Shown: piece by piece, positions 46,571 to 57,478 of the stretch
How the letters are laid out: every line of letters starts with the position of its first letter
Numbering within the stretch: the stretch's first letter is position 1
Source of the DNA: Cycas panzhihuaensis
Lineage: Eukaryota > Cycadophyta
DNA length: 64,000 nt
NCBI GenBank assembly: GCA_023213395.1
Contig: CM041465.1
Coordinates: 168,399,741-168,463,740 of the forward strand
Direction: 5' to 3'
Notes under the pieces: generated by a model
What the model was told of the DNA's origin: nothing
The model's database searches: none
Seen by the model: only the letters and a program-made list of their open reading frames with translations
Program-made: the position numbers and the translations under genes

Positions 46571-47373
46571 TTTATTTCATTTTTTTTTTCTACAAATAGC
46601 TCTGTACAAAATATGATGCTTCTTGGTGGAAAGAGATGCAAAGTTTTGAATAAAACAAATAAGAAGCATGATAAATACTTGAGAAGTATAATGGTAGTAT
46701 GGGATAAGGAATTCTTCTGACTCCATAAAGTCAAGAACAAAAGAAAGATTATGAGAAAGAAAAAGAATGTTAAGAGAAGGTAACATAAGTTATTTGCCAT
46801 ACTACACCACCAGCTACACCTAAGGATAAGGAAGAAAAGGCATTAAAATAGTTAAAAAATAAACTAAAGTGGAACCATATCAGCATCTGTTTCCCAGCTA
46901 CTGGGAATGGACTTGAGACGCATCGACGCAGGTTTGTTCAGGTATATTTTTTTACTTTTCTTGCCCATGCTTGATTGAGGTTATTTAGAGTAGATTGCTT
47001 GACATATGCCTACCTGCACACATTGCTTTTTTACTTGTTCATTATGCATGTGCCTACGGCACGCCATCAGCCTATGACGACTCACAACGGGGGGCATTCC
47101 TTAGTGAATGCTACACCCTGTATGATGTACAACCACCCACGGTGTCCCCACGGTCCTCCGGGATGTTTCTGTCAGTTTTATTTGTTCTTGTTGCTTATGT
47201 TGTAGTCCTTCCTAAGTCTGGTTTAGCCCTTAGTTAGGACTCTTCGCATTGTTTTGGGTACTTGCCCACTGCCTAGGCACTCCCTCAGCTGCTCTAATTC
47301 ATGTTTGGCCTTTGTTCTTGCCTCAAAACCTGATTTTCCTGCTCTTTTTTTTCTCTTTTTTTAATTTTAGGCT

Positions 47374-47453
47374 GATACCGTGGTAAACTTAGCGGTACCG
47401 TAGAATTTGCAGCGGTACTGTAGAGTTTGCCACGATACGACTGTTTGAAATTT
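47374..47453. repeat. 20-bp tandem repeat, 3-4 units
   Basis: Units at 47374, 47394, 47414 and (partial) 47434 follow the pattern GGTACCGTAGAATTTGCAGC with a few changes each. Confidence 0.85.
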
Positions 47454-47984
47454 AAAAAAGAGAACCACACGACAATTTCTGCTTTTTTAACGAAATTGTC
47501 GCGTAGCTTCGTTCGATTGGAGACGCCCTGACATCCCCAACATTCACCTGTTGTGAACAGGGGATAAAGGGAATTTTCCTCCCCATTTTGAGGACTTTTT
47601 TTTGGCTCATTTTTCAAACTTCCAAGAGGAATTCCAAAACTTTACACAAGAAAACACACAGAAAACAAACAACTTCATACACAGCAACTGGAGGAAGTGA
47701 AGTGGGCTGCCATCAGCTGGATTTTGCAGGGCCATTCGCCCCTACTGCTTTCCACAGCCAACTCTATCCTTCTTGCAGGTGCTCAGAGATTCAAGGGTCT
47801 TCTTCACTCAAAAAGCTATCTCAATGATCAACTCCAAAGCTCCAAGCTTGCAAGAAGCTTCTTTCAGCCATACCATTGTAGGAACTACTTATAACCAGCC
47901 TCTGTTTGTCACTTATTGCTGCTGCCCCAAGTGGAAAAATACATGCTTAATCTCCCATACAAGGTACTCCTTGATTTTATTTTT

Positions 47985-48056
47985 ACTTGCAACTTCTTGG
48001 TCTTTGCTTGTAATTCCTTGGTTTTTACTTGCAACTTTCTTATTTTTACTAGCAAG
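47985..48056. repeat. 21-bp tandem repeat, 3.4 units
   Basis: Units at 47985, 48006 and 48027 follow ACTTGCAACTTCTTGGTTTT; a partial unit ends at 48056. In one frame it would encode a 7-residue hydrophobic repeat (LATSWSL / LVIPWFL / LATFLFL). Confidence 0.88.
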
Positions 48057-49711
48057 TAGTCCATTCATTTCTTTTTCTGTTTTGTCTCTTTTACTTCTAA
48101 ATGAAAGTGATCATCTCTAGCCATAGCTATCCCATAGTGCTACCCTAAATTAGAGCTACTTTCCCGGTGTTTCCTTGGAGCCCCTCCATTTTCTCTAAAC
48201 TCTCTTTTACTCTTTCCTTAGTCAGCCAGTGCAAAGGCACATACACGAGGATTCAAGGGAGGTAGGCGGGGTTTCGTCCCCCATTGTTGTTCTTCTCCCT
48301 AAGGGTTCTGTCCCTTGTCCTTTTCCCCTTGCCATACACACTTTCTCAAGGAACGAGCTAAAGAAGTTTAGGGGATTTTGTTAGGGCATCTCGACTGGCC
48401 TAAGATAACTCGCCTCCGCCTTGTTACCACCTAGTGTTTCCTTCCCAAACTCCATGGAGTCCTCCCGTGGGTGAGTTAGCCATCCCGAGGCTATACTCAG
48501 TTCCATTTCGTGTGTTTGTGGTATATGGCAGTGTGAGAGTTTCTTGTACACTTTTATTTCGTTTTGCTACATTCTGATGCATAGTTTAGATCTTACTTTC
48601 GGTTGATTTCAGTCTATGCATATACGTATATTTCTTGGTAGATCTTGTGGCCTCTCTTCCGAGAGGAAGGTGTCTTTCTTACTTGTTTGCGGTGTTCGGC
48701 GCGGAAGTGATACGTGGGACGAGCCCATTGCCGGTTAGCCCCTGCACGGTACTTCTCTTTCTTAGTTTCAAGCTTCTTTTCAGTTCCTTTCGTTTCATCT
48801 AGTTTTGCATGCTCAAGGGGAGGTAAGTGGACCCCTCTACCACCGTCGATCGGCGTTGGATGCGCGGAGAAAGGAGAAAGAAGGAACGCAACTTAGAGAG
48901 ACAAGCCACATCTCCACTCAAACACCGGATCTAGGTATTCCTCTCGTTTCCCTCGTATTTCCTTTTACACTATTTCTTTTCTTTTGTATCTGTCTGAATA
49001 GATAAGAAAAGATAAAAGAACATAAAGGATAAAAGGGGAAAACAAAACATTTTCTTGCATTATTTTTCTGCTTTACATATCATAGCGTGGATAGCCCGTT
49101 TATATCGTACCCTTTCATCACACCTTTCACCACATCTGCTTGCGTATTGGATTAGTTGCCCATTGTCTTCGTTGCCTCCTCATTGCCATTGAGAAGACAC
49201 AACGCGCGAGGCGTTTCCTTTCCTTCCCGGCCATCCGAAGGGTAGGAAGGCCTCATTTTTGCACGGCTACCTGGAAGCAACCAGGCACCTCAGCGATCCG
49301 AACTGCGCTCGCAAGACGGACGTCCTGCGAGGTGAGATCCTCGCTGCCTAGCTTAGTTAGCATAGTGCCATTTTATATCCCTTTGCTAGACGTAGGATCA
49401 CTGCCCCATAGCGAGCGTTTCAGCATCCACATTATCAAGAGGCACAGCACAACAAAACTTATCAGATAAGGCATTCATCAGCTATAAACACCAGGTAAGC
49501 ATAGCATTCGAGCTTATGGTTTCAACATTAGAGATATCTAAAGTATATTAGAGGATATTCATGGTGTATCAAGATCAACTTGGGATGGATAGATCCCCAT
49601 TCCATGCACAACTTTTTTACCAACATTCGAAAGAGCTATCAATTGAAGAATAATAACAAGAGATGGTTATATATATCATTAAATAATGATGCTTCGAGGG
49701 TGAAACATTTT

Positions 49712-49725
49712 AGGGGTGGGGGGGC
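49712..49725 (+). other. polypurine tract of the 45416 element
   Basis: AGGGGTGGGGGGGC directly before the 3' LTR start at 49727; one T and a terminal C interrupt it. Confidence 0.7.
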
Positions 49726-49726
49726 A

Positions 49727-49975
49727 TGTTATGATCCTCCACCATATGAAGTTACTCTTATTGTATTTATCCCACATGCATAATTCTAAGAGATGGACAT
49801 CGTTAATAGTCCCATATATATGTATGTAATATATAAGTGGGATCATTGTGATGTATTTTATAATCTTATGTTAATGAGTGTTCTTTAGAACTTCATCTTC
49901 TTATTTATCTTTTGTTTATCATTTTTTATTTCTATTTCTCTATGATTGAATGGTTATAGGAATTGGTTCATTACA
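49727..49975 (+). repeat. 3' LTR (249 bp)
   Basis: Same length as and alignable without large gaps to 45416-45664; starts TGTTATGATCCTCC and ends TTGGTTCATTACA. Confidence 0.92.
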
Positions 49976-51190
49976 TTAATGCAAAGAAGAATTAATTGAT
50001 ATTGGCCACTTCAAGGGTTGAGATGATTTTAAATATTAAGATAAAAGAAGGAAGAATTATAGTTGAAGTTGGGATAAAGAGAAACATGAGAGTAAGGATG
50101 GAGTTAGGGTTAGAGATGAGGTCAAGGAAAATTTTAAAGGTAAAGGTAGAGAGGGAAAAGAAATATATAATTATAATAAAGAGAAATCAAAGGAGACAAT
50201 AAAGGAAGGTAGGAATAGAAGATAGAATGTGCCTGACCAATCTAATAGTAATGGGATGTGCATAGAGAAAACAAAATAAAATTATGGGCATAATGATGTG
50301 CCACCATACTTAGATGAGTGCTCCATAGATTTGATACAATCAATCTTCTTAAGATGGAGGTTGTAACAATCAAGAGTGAACTTAATACAAGTGGAGTTTT
50401 TATTTTCTTTTAAAGACGTGCTCCAACTTCGATACCATTTATAGTGGCTCATGCCATTATTAGATGTCTTAGGGCCCTATTATAGAGTAGAATAGCCCTC
50501 TAACATAGAGGAATATAGTCAAAGGTAGATAATATGCCTCATTGATCTTGTTTTGAGTGATGTTAGAGACTAAATTAGAGGTTATCAATACATGATTATG
50601 GAGCCTAAAATTTTGAATATTTTTTATAAGATATTGAATTCTAAATTATTTATAACTTCCAAACTCCCAATGCATGCAAAGGACCTTTATTTGTGTATAT
50701 AAGGTATGACCCTTTGTTGCATACTTTTGTTATAGATAAATTTGTGACCCATTAAGTCATAAGATAAGGTTTGTCTTTGGTAAGTTATCATTGGCATTGC
50801 CTTATGGTTTCTCTCATCCACTCTACCATTTCACGCACCATTACATAAAAATTTGCACCCATGATCGATTTAGTATTTAATTTGTTTTGTGTGGTCAAAA
50901 ATTAAGTGGAAATGCTCATGGAATTCTTGTGTCAATTAACCTTTATAGCAAAGATGATGAAGAGTTGCATGAGAAATTCATAGTAAAAATGAGACCCATA
51001 ATTGATGAGCATATGTACTTAAAGGCCTACTAGTCATCTTGAATATTACTAATTAGCATATAATGAAATCATTTAAAGAAATCCCTTAAGGTTAGGGAAG
51101 TAAAGATTAGATGTTAAAATGAAAGAAAATCATTCATATTATAAATCACAAAAGTAAAACATATGATCTATTAGGAATGTTGATAATTTA
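49976..51190 (+). pseudogene. unassigned coding-like remnant
   Basis: At 50060-50260 one forward frame is very rich in Lys, Glu, Arg and Gly (for example ENFKGKGREGKEIYNYNKEK), like the basic tail of a Ty3 gag. Around 50700-51030 another frame reads ALPYGFSHPLYHFTHHYIKI and DDEELHEKFIVKMRPIIDEH with few stops. I do not recognise either. It may be the interrupted target element of the 45416 insertion. Confidence 0.3.
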
Positions 51191-51199
51191 TTGAAATAT

Positions 51200-52090
51200 A
51201 AAATATGAAAACCGTAGACAGCAATTCTAAAAGCATCTCTCATGCAAGTCATTCGGTTTTGAGGATAAGAACAAAATTTCATTACTACTAGTTGCCGTCC
51301 CATATGAAATACACGAGAATCCGTATATTCTTTCTTGTTCTATGAATTTTCCTACAACGTCATTAAACGGCCAATGTTATATACGAAACATTGGTACAAA
51401 ATTTTGTTGAGGGCCTTCACCGATTATAACCCTGATGTGGCCATTGAATATGGTTGTCACATAATTGAAAAGAGGGAATGCTGATAATAAATGGAACCAT
51501 CTAAATCCATATCTCTTTCAGATCAAAAGCAACTGCTTTCTCCCTCTGCAAACTACACGTTAACTTCTGTCCATTTGCAAACGGTGCTATTGAGACTCCA
51601 TATGCGGAATGCATTGTGAGGATGGTTGGAGGTTGAATGGCATTCCCATCTGAAACTTCGTTCAAGTGGCAATGGACAAGTGACGTGTACAAGAGAACAA
51701 CAACAATTTGGAGGCTTCACAGTGCATTCATTCAGATACTCCAAACTGAAATAAACATGTTTGTACAATATAGACGATACGGCAAAGGAATATGAGTGTA
51801 GTGGAGTCTGACTGCATAATCCTTTGGTGAGTTGCACGAGGAGGCTGCTCGGCCATGGCTTCCGTATACGGTTTGAATGCCAGGTAGCCAAGTGGGTTAC
51901 AAGAACCGACAGCCAAACACACCGAAAAGCTAAAAGCCAACGCAAAACCGGCTCCGTCTCGCGATTCTGAAGCTACAGAAAGCGTGCCAATAGATAGCGG
52001 TGATAGAAATAGTAAAAGAAAATTGTAAACCGTTGACAATTGTTGTGACTTTTTGATAAACGTTTGATGACAGCGTAGCACAAGACATGG
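51200..52090 (-). other. CpG-rich segment with overlapping reverse-strand open frames
   Basis: Second CpG-rich patch (for example CGTCTCGCGATTCTG near 51955). On the reverse strand three frames are open in turn: 52081-51728 (SIGTLSVASESRDGAGFALA, one hydrophobic stretch), 51945-51553, and 51692-51501 (GVSIAPFANGQKL). No domain recognised. The composition suggests a relatively young or unmethylated sequence, such as a relic of a host gene, not another retroelement body. Confidence 0.4.
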
Positions 52091-53912
52091 TACCTTCTGT
52101 GGTGCTAAGTGCTTCTCTTTGCTTTCTATTAAAAGAAATCCAAATGCTACAACTTTTCTTGTTATATCTATAGAAAGAAGGTTGGACTATTACAAGTCTT
52201 TTATTGACTACACATAGAACTTTATATTACAACCTTTTTGTTGGTTGCATGTTATGTCTCATACATTGCACCATTCTTCAAATTATAGAAGAAAAACATT
52301 AAGTAAAGTATTGCATTGTTGTCTTGCAACCACATTTGAAACATGTCACCTAAAACACTCATTTAAATTTAGTATATCTTTTTTGATACTTTTTTCCATC
52401 TTGTGCTTGGGATTATATTCGACCACATATCTTACCATTTTGTGCCTACCAAGTATAAGAATAATCATATTCCACTAAATACTAGTAGAACAAAATCATG
52501 AAATATAATATAAACCTTTGAGCTCCAAATTTCTTGTGTCATTATTCTAGCTTTAGTAATAAGCAAAGGCTTTTAATGATCCAATATTAATTCCTAAATT
52601 ATGTGAAACACCTTTTTATGGATGACATTACCGCATCCAAGCTAAGGACACCCAAATAAAAATTCATAACCTAATCTCTTCTGCAATTAGCCACACAATG
52701 GTAACTCCCTTAATGATACATTACTATGAAAATTACTTTTTCTAAACAAGGGGTGAAATATCTTCTATACTTGAATGACAATAATTGACATGGTCAATGT
52801 CAAAAGAAACCAAATGAAAACATCAATGGTTTTGATTAAAATCATAGCGTTAGGAGAGAACATTTCCACGTAATGGCATAAAAGTGTAACTTGGATGATT
52901 ATATAAGGACCTCAACCTTTCAATATCAATTGTAATGTGGAATGATCTAATAAACATAAAGCATAATAGAAGATGGTATTACCAATAAAGATAAATTAAC
53001 TTGTCAATCACTCATCCAATCTTTTGGCAAATAATTTTCACCATGATAGTTGCCTTAGGGAGAGAATCTTGCTTATAAAATGGGGTTCATATCATATGCC
53101 ATCATGAAGAGAACATAAAGCATATTGATAATCTCTTATGCAAAAATTATTCTATCTCAATATAGTGTTGATAAATATTATATAGCATAGTGTTATATTG
53201 TATTATAAGGTTAACCTTTGTTACATTTGGTAGATGTTTATTTTGTTGACATTGACATTTATCTCTGTCCCACCCCTTTGTAGAATAATAAAGAAAAATA
53301 TAGATATTACCTTAGGCAAAATGATTATGTATCATCTATGCAAAACTTCTCAAAACTCAAATAGTTTCAATTATTTATTTCAATTGTCTTATTTGCAATA
53401 CTTACTCCACCTTGTTGACATTTAAATCAAGAATGTCAAAACATTTTCATATGAAATATAATATTGTTTCTAAATGGAGTATTCTTCACTTGTATTTCTC
53501 CACAATAACTTATGCAAGTTGAAATATAAAACACAAATTGTTAAAACTTGTAATGACTCCTTCATTACCTTGTAATATTTGCATATTTGTATTCATGTAT
53601 ATTAGACGAGAACCCATTGTGAATTTAATCATTATGTAAAATTAAGTCAGGTTTGCCACTTTTGCCAATATTCCAACCAATGGAATTGATGTAATTATCT
53701 ATGGTATGCTTATAAATTAAGCACCACACCATTTATTTGGATATTAGAAAATTTATATGCAAAAGCTCTACCGAAATAAAGACATATAGTGTAACCAATT
53801 TACTTGTAACAACCTTGCTTTACATATTATACTTTGTATGTAATGTTTAATCTACTTTATTAAGTACTTTTTATTGCATGCACATTGATTTAGACCCTGA
53901 TGTTAGTCTAAC
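52091..53912. other. AT-rich intergenic DNA, no gene seen
   Basis: Short open stretches (for example 52245-52478, 53234-53425) are hydrophobic, low in complexity and without domains; taken as chance. Confidence 0.6.
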
Positions 53913-53924
53913 ATGGTATTAAAG
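53913..53924 (+). other. orphan primer-binding-site-like sequence
   Basis: TGGTATTAAAGC directly after AGTCTAACA, an LTR-like end. MKTRGMFAKNGTPF follows (ATG at about 53965), like a gag start, and is cut by the 54007 element; sequence resumes at 57323. The matching LTR start was not found. Confidence 0.4.
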
Positions 53925-54006
53925 CTTGTTGTGTGTTTGTTTGATTGATATTTTGTGAGTTGGATGAAAACCAGAGGTATGTTTGCTAAAAATGGCACCC
54001 CATTCA

Positions 54007-54221
54007 TGTTGGAATATTGGTAATGCACATTTGTTTTGTCCCACATGCAAGTGGGCTCCACCCTCACCATCATGACATATATTATAAATACACAATATTG
54101 TGTATCATGTTGTAATAATGTTTTGTTAATATAATGGAGGTACCTTAAGGGTACCGTTCAATCCTGTGGAGGTGTTCTTTTCTGTTTTCCAATATCTTAT
54201 TGCACGTTCTATTTTTCAACA
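54007..54221 (+). repeat. 5' LTR (215 bp)
   Basis: TGTTGGAATATTGGTAATG at the start, ends TTTTTCAACA; TATAAATA at 54083-54090 is kept in the other LTR. Confidence 0.95.
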
Positions 54222-54233
54222 TGGTATCAAAGC
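54222..54233 (+). other. primer-binding site
   Basis: TGGTATCAAAGC immediately after the LTR. Confidence 0.85.
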
Positions 54234-54282
54234 ACCCAGGTTGAGATAGGTGCTTTTGTTCGGTATTGGAGCAGTGATTTGG

Positions 54283-54900
54283 GAGGTACCATCAAGGGTT
54301 GAAAGCATATTCAAGAGAATAAATGTTGAAATTTCTGAAAAGTAATAGCAAAATTGAGACGAAATGACTCGTTGTATAAATTTTGAGTGGTCGCACTATA
54401 GATTTAAGGTGAAAGTGTGAAAATTGCAACAGAATTAATTTCGGCCTATTTTTCCGTTACCATATTTTTTTGAGACGGATCTACAACCTCAACTTCAAAG
54501 AGCCATAACTTTGACTACAGGTATCCAAATGACCTCAAATTATTTTTTGATTCTATGTGTTTTTTAATTTACTTTCTAATGGAAGTGCTTTGAGGTTCAT
54601 CAGAGTTAAGAGTGAAAAGTTATTAACAGTTTATCAAAAGGTACTATTACAGTCCCTAGAAACCCTAATTTTGAAATTCTTAAAAGGGGCATAACTTTTG
54701 ATCTAGATATTAGAATTCAATTTTGTCTAAACTATTAGAATCGTATTTCAGAGGCCATCATTTCCAGCCATATTTTATGTATTTTTTAGCTATATTTTTC
54801 TATAAATAAGGTTTTTAGGAATTTAAGGGTTTCATATTATACTTTTCTTGGCCACAAAACCATTGCTCTTGGAGCCCAATATATCTATTATACATATATA
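54283..54900 (+). repeat. leader module shared with the 45416 element
   Basis: See 45690-46330; here it includes GAGTGGTCGCACTATAGATT and GGGGCATAACTTTTGATCTA at matching spacing. Confidence 0.85.
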
Positions 54901-55925
54901 GTATTGGAAAAGGATGATACTTTTGGATGATGGTGTCAGTGAGGTGATACTTGTAGATATTGATGATGTATTTTTCATTTATCAAAGGGGCCTTGTTTTG
55001 ATAATGAAGTAAGCATGAGTTTGTTGTATGATGGTGATTTGTTGCATGGACATGGTGCTCTTTTACGTGTATTTATATAAGAAAGATTATAAAAAAGAAA
55101 TGGCATGATTAATGGGTAAGATGAGGTAATGATAGACTTTCTTGCATGTAATTTACATGAGAAAATAAGTTGGGTGATGGTGCAATATGAGGTGACTATT
55201 TAAGGCTCTCTTACGTGTGTTGTACATAGGAGAGTACTTTGTGAGATGACATAGTCATGTTGAGGTAAATGTATTTGGCACTTTATTAGTGATTTGTGGT
55301 GTATGATGGTGATTGTTTAATGACAATTTGAATGCTTTCTTACATATGTTTGTATGAGAGAGATATTGTGACATAATATGGTGATGAAGTATGTGACATA
55401 TGGCAATTAAGTGCTCCACAGAATGTGATTTTTGTAAAGGGACTTTATGGGCATGATAAAGCTAATTTGAAGGCAAGAAAGATAGTGATATGAGGTAATA
55501 AGATGCTTGTTATTTATGAGGTTACATGACAAGATTGAGTGTTTGTTGGGCGTATTTAAGGATGAGGTTAGGCATGTTTTATGATGTGAACATGCAAAGA
55601 AGGATGAGTTTATTGAAAGACTTTGTTGAGTTGCATATGAGTAATGAGTTGTGTTTTTTAGGAATCAAGTGAAGTGTGATGTGTCTTGGCGATTTAATGG
55701 TGACGTAAGGTATGCATGATTTCTGTGAGACGTATGTGGTATAAACCTTGATTCTATGGTGAAGTAAGTATTTTAGATATTCTTTGTATATGACTATTTG
55801 GCATATGTGAGATGCATAAGGCAATGATGTGATGATAAAGTCAATAATATGAGGGACATGAAATATGAGAAAGTTTGTTGAGATTGATGGGTGAATTTAT
55901 TAATTGAAAAAGGGACGTGGTGTTA
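54901..55925 (+). repeat. degenerate internal repeats rich in TGATGG
   Basis: About 1 kb with recurring GATGGTGAT/GAGGTGAT strings and four copies of a motif like CTTTCTTACGTGTATTTACATGAGAGA shortened here to CTTACRTGTRTTTAYATGAG, near 55055, 55137, 55207 and 55335, at irregular spacing. No forward coding frame; the reverse open stretch at 55579-55824 is a shadow. Confidence 0.45.
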
Positions 55926-55929
55926 GAAA

Positions 55930-56688
55930 ATGGTATTTACAATCATGGAGGATAATGATGTGGTTATGTATGTTCCTGAAACAAATGAATACTACCTAAG
56001 GGATTCGTTTCTTCTAGTACCTAAGTGTAATGGTGAAAACTACTTCTTTTGGATAATTAAAATGAGATGTTTATTTATAGATAGAGGTTTATGGAAGATT
56101 GTTACTGATTAATATAATATCCCTAAGGATGAAGAAGAAAAGGAAATGCTTGAGAAGAAAGACAGAAATGCATTTATTATGATTTGTGCTACATTCAACA
56201 AGGCTGATCTTCCTTACAAATACCATTCTGTCATTCCTATGATTCTACATATAAGTACTGCTAAAGAAGCTTAGGATTTTCTAAGGGAAGTATTTGAACA
56301 AACTCCTGAAGAGACACAATGAATGATTGAAAAGGCAATTAAGGTTAGTTATAGTTATGGTACAGGTACAACAAATGAAGAAAATATCATCAACACTAAT
56401 GAAACAACATGTCAAGATGAAGAAAGTATGAATACTGATGAAATTTCTACTGAATATAAAGAAATAATGGTTGAATGCATTGATGAGACTACAACTACTA
56501 ATGAAGATATTGAAAGTGATAAGTTGATAAGGGTTTATATAGATGACACCATGATTTCAAGAGAAATTGAATCTGATAATCCTATAAAAGATGAGTCTTA
56601 TATTAATTATATTCCTACCTTAAGTATTGATTCAAGTTTGAATGATGTTCCTTCTTTAGGTATTGATTCAAGTTTAAAAAGTATGTAA
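55930..56688 (+). pseudogene. gag N-terminus fused to an acidic reading frame
   Basis: ATG at 55930 leads to YLRDSFLLVPKCNGENYFFW then KMRCLFIDRGLWKIV, the copia gag start. After a stop (CAA/CAG-type) the same frame continues with KDEEEKEMLEKKDRNAFIMI, STAKEAxDFLREVFEQTPEE. From 56323 it is open for 121 codons and turns strongly acidic and Thr/Ser/Ile-rich, with NTDEISTEYKEIMVECIDET and a repeat IDSSLNDVPSLG / IDSSLKSM at the end. No knuckle or protease. The acidic part matches nothing I know. Confidence 0.7.
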
Positions 56689-57083
56689 GTTTCCACTCCA
56701 AAGGTTGAAGAAATAACTATTGTATATGATGATCAAGAATTTATACAGGATAATGATGATAAGCAAGTTATGTTTGAAGAAGGTTACTTATAGGATCTTC
56801 ATTAAAATCAGACTAGACAAGCCATAATGAAGAATCAGGATTTGCACTTGCTAGAGCAGTTATATCAATGTTATCACTACAGAATTGAAGATGGAAATCA
56901 AGCTGTAGATATCATCTTACAAAGGCATTAGTATAGAATTAGAGACGAAAATCAAAATTAAGACATCATTCTACATCATAGACATCACTACAAGATTGAA
57001 GATAAGGATCAAGTTGAAGACATCATTCTTAAGACATTTCCAAGGACAAAGTGTTACAAATACAAATGATCCAAATGTGCATT

Positions 57084-57092
57084 AAAGGGGAA
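57084..57092 (+). other. polypurine tract of the 54007 element
   Basis: AAAGGGGAA directly before the 3' LTR. Confidence 0.88.
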
Positions 57093-57317
57093 TGTTGGAA
57101 TATTGATAATACATGTTTGTTTTATCTCACATGCAAGTGGGTTCCACCCTCACCATCATGACATGTATTATAAATACACAACATTGTGTATCATATTATA
57201 TCATGTTGTAAGGATGTTTTGTTAATATAATAGAGGTACCTTAAGGGTACCATTCGATCCTATGGAGGCGTTCTTTTCTATTTGCAAATATCTTATTACA
57301 GGTTCTATTTTCCAACA
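57093..57317 (+). repeat. 3' LTR (225 bp)
   Basis: Aligns with 54007-54221; has an extra 10 bp (ATTATATCAT) that duplicates neighbouring sequence. Ends TTTTCCAACA. Confidence 0.95.
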
Positions 57318-57478
57318 ATTCATATTATTTTTAAGTTTTTCAATAAAATTTGGTAACAATTAGAAAATCTAATACTACTGTAGGTAGTTTCTAGCATGTA
57401 CTAGCTTCTAGGTGTAGCTCATTAGGCTTGTAGTAGTCCACAAGCCTACTAGTTCTAGTTTTAGAAAAGAATGATGAA

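Larger units (their letters stand above)
46860..49480. other. CpG-rich block of unknown origin inside the 45416 element
   Basis: Composition changes sharply at about 46860: many CpG dinucleotides (for example CGTCGATCGGCG near 48845, ACGCGCGAGGCG near 49202) in a window otherwise almost free of them, and visibly higher G+C. Several forward and reverse open stretches of 60-134 codons exist but none shows a known domain, and they overlap in different frames. Good-looking splice-type junctions (AG-GTAAGT at 48822, TTTTAG near 47370) and a promoter-like ACTTTACACAAGAAAACACA near 47640 hint at a transcribed sequence, perhaps a captured gene or a long LTR from another family. I found no matching second copy. 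Confidence 0.5.
45416..49975 (+). mobile_element. LTR retrotransposon carrying a CpG-rich foreign block
   Basis: Two 249-bp LTRs (45416-45664, 49727-49975), primer site TGGTATCAAAGC, and a G-rich polypurine tract before the 3' LTR. Flanks CCAAT (45411-45415) and TTAAT (49976-49980) fit a target duplication with two C/T differences. Inside are a long leader (about 45690-46330), a short gag-like relic (46371-46570) and a block of quite different composition (about 46860-49480). No protease, integrase or RT, so it is non-autonomous. Confidence 0.85.
54007..57317 (+). mobile_element. small non-autonomous LTR retrotransposon with gag and an acidic frame
   Basis: LTRs at 54007-54221 (215 bp) and 57093-57317 (225 bp), exact 5-bp target duplication ATTCA (54002-54006 and 57318-57322), primer site TGGTATCAAAGC and polypurine tract AAAGGGGAA. 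About 22 base differences plus a 10-bp indel separate the LTRs by hand count. It encodes only a gag-like N-terminus fused to an acidic reading frame, so its replication would depend on another element. Confidence 0.93.

Noticed and set aside
47294-47617. Reverse-strand 107-codon frame in the CpG-rich block.
   Set aside because: Overlaps the tandem repeat and forward frames; Lys-rich end is the complement of T-rich sequence; no domain.
48714-49469. Forward frames of 60-109 codons in the CpG-rich block as genes.
   Set aside because: They overlap in different frames and have no domain; high G+C alone lengthens chance open frames.
55579-55824. Reverse-strand 81-codon frame.
   Set aside because: Antisense to the TGATGG-rich repeat; open because of its biased composition.
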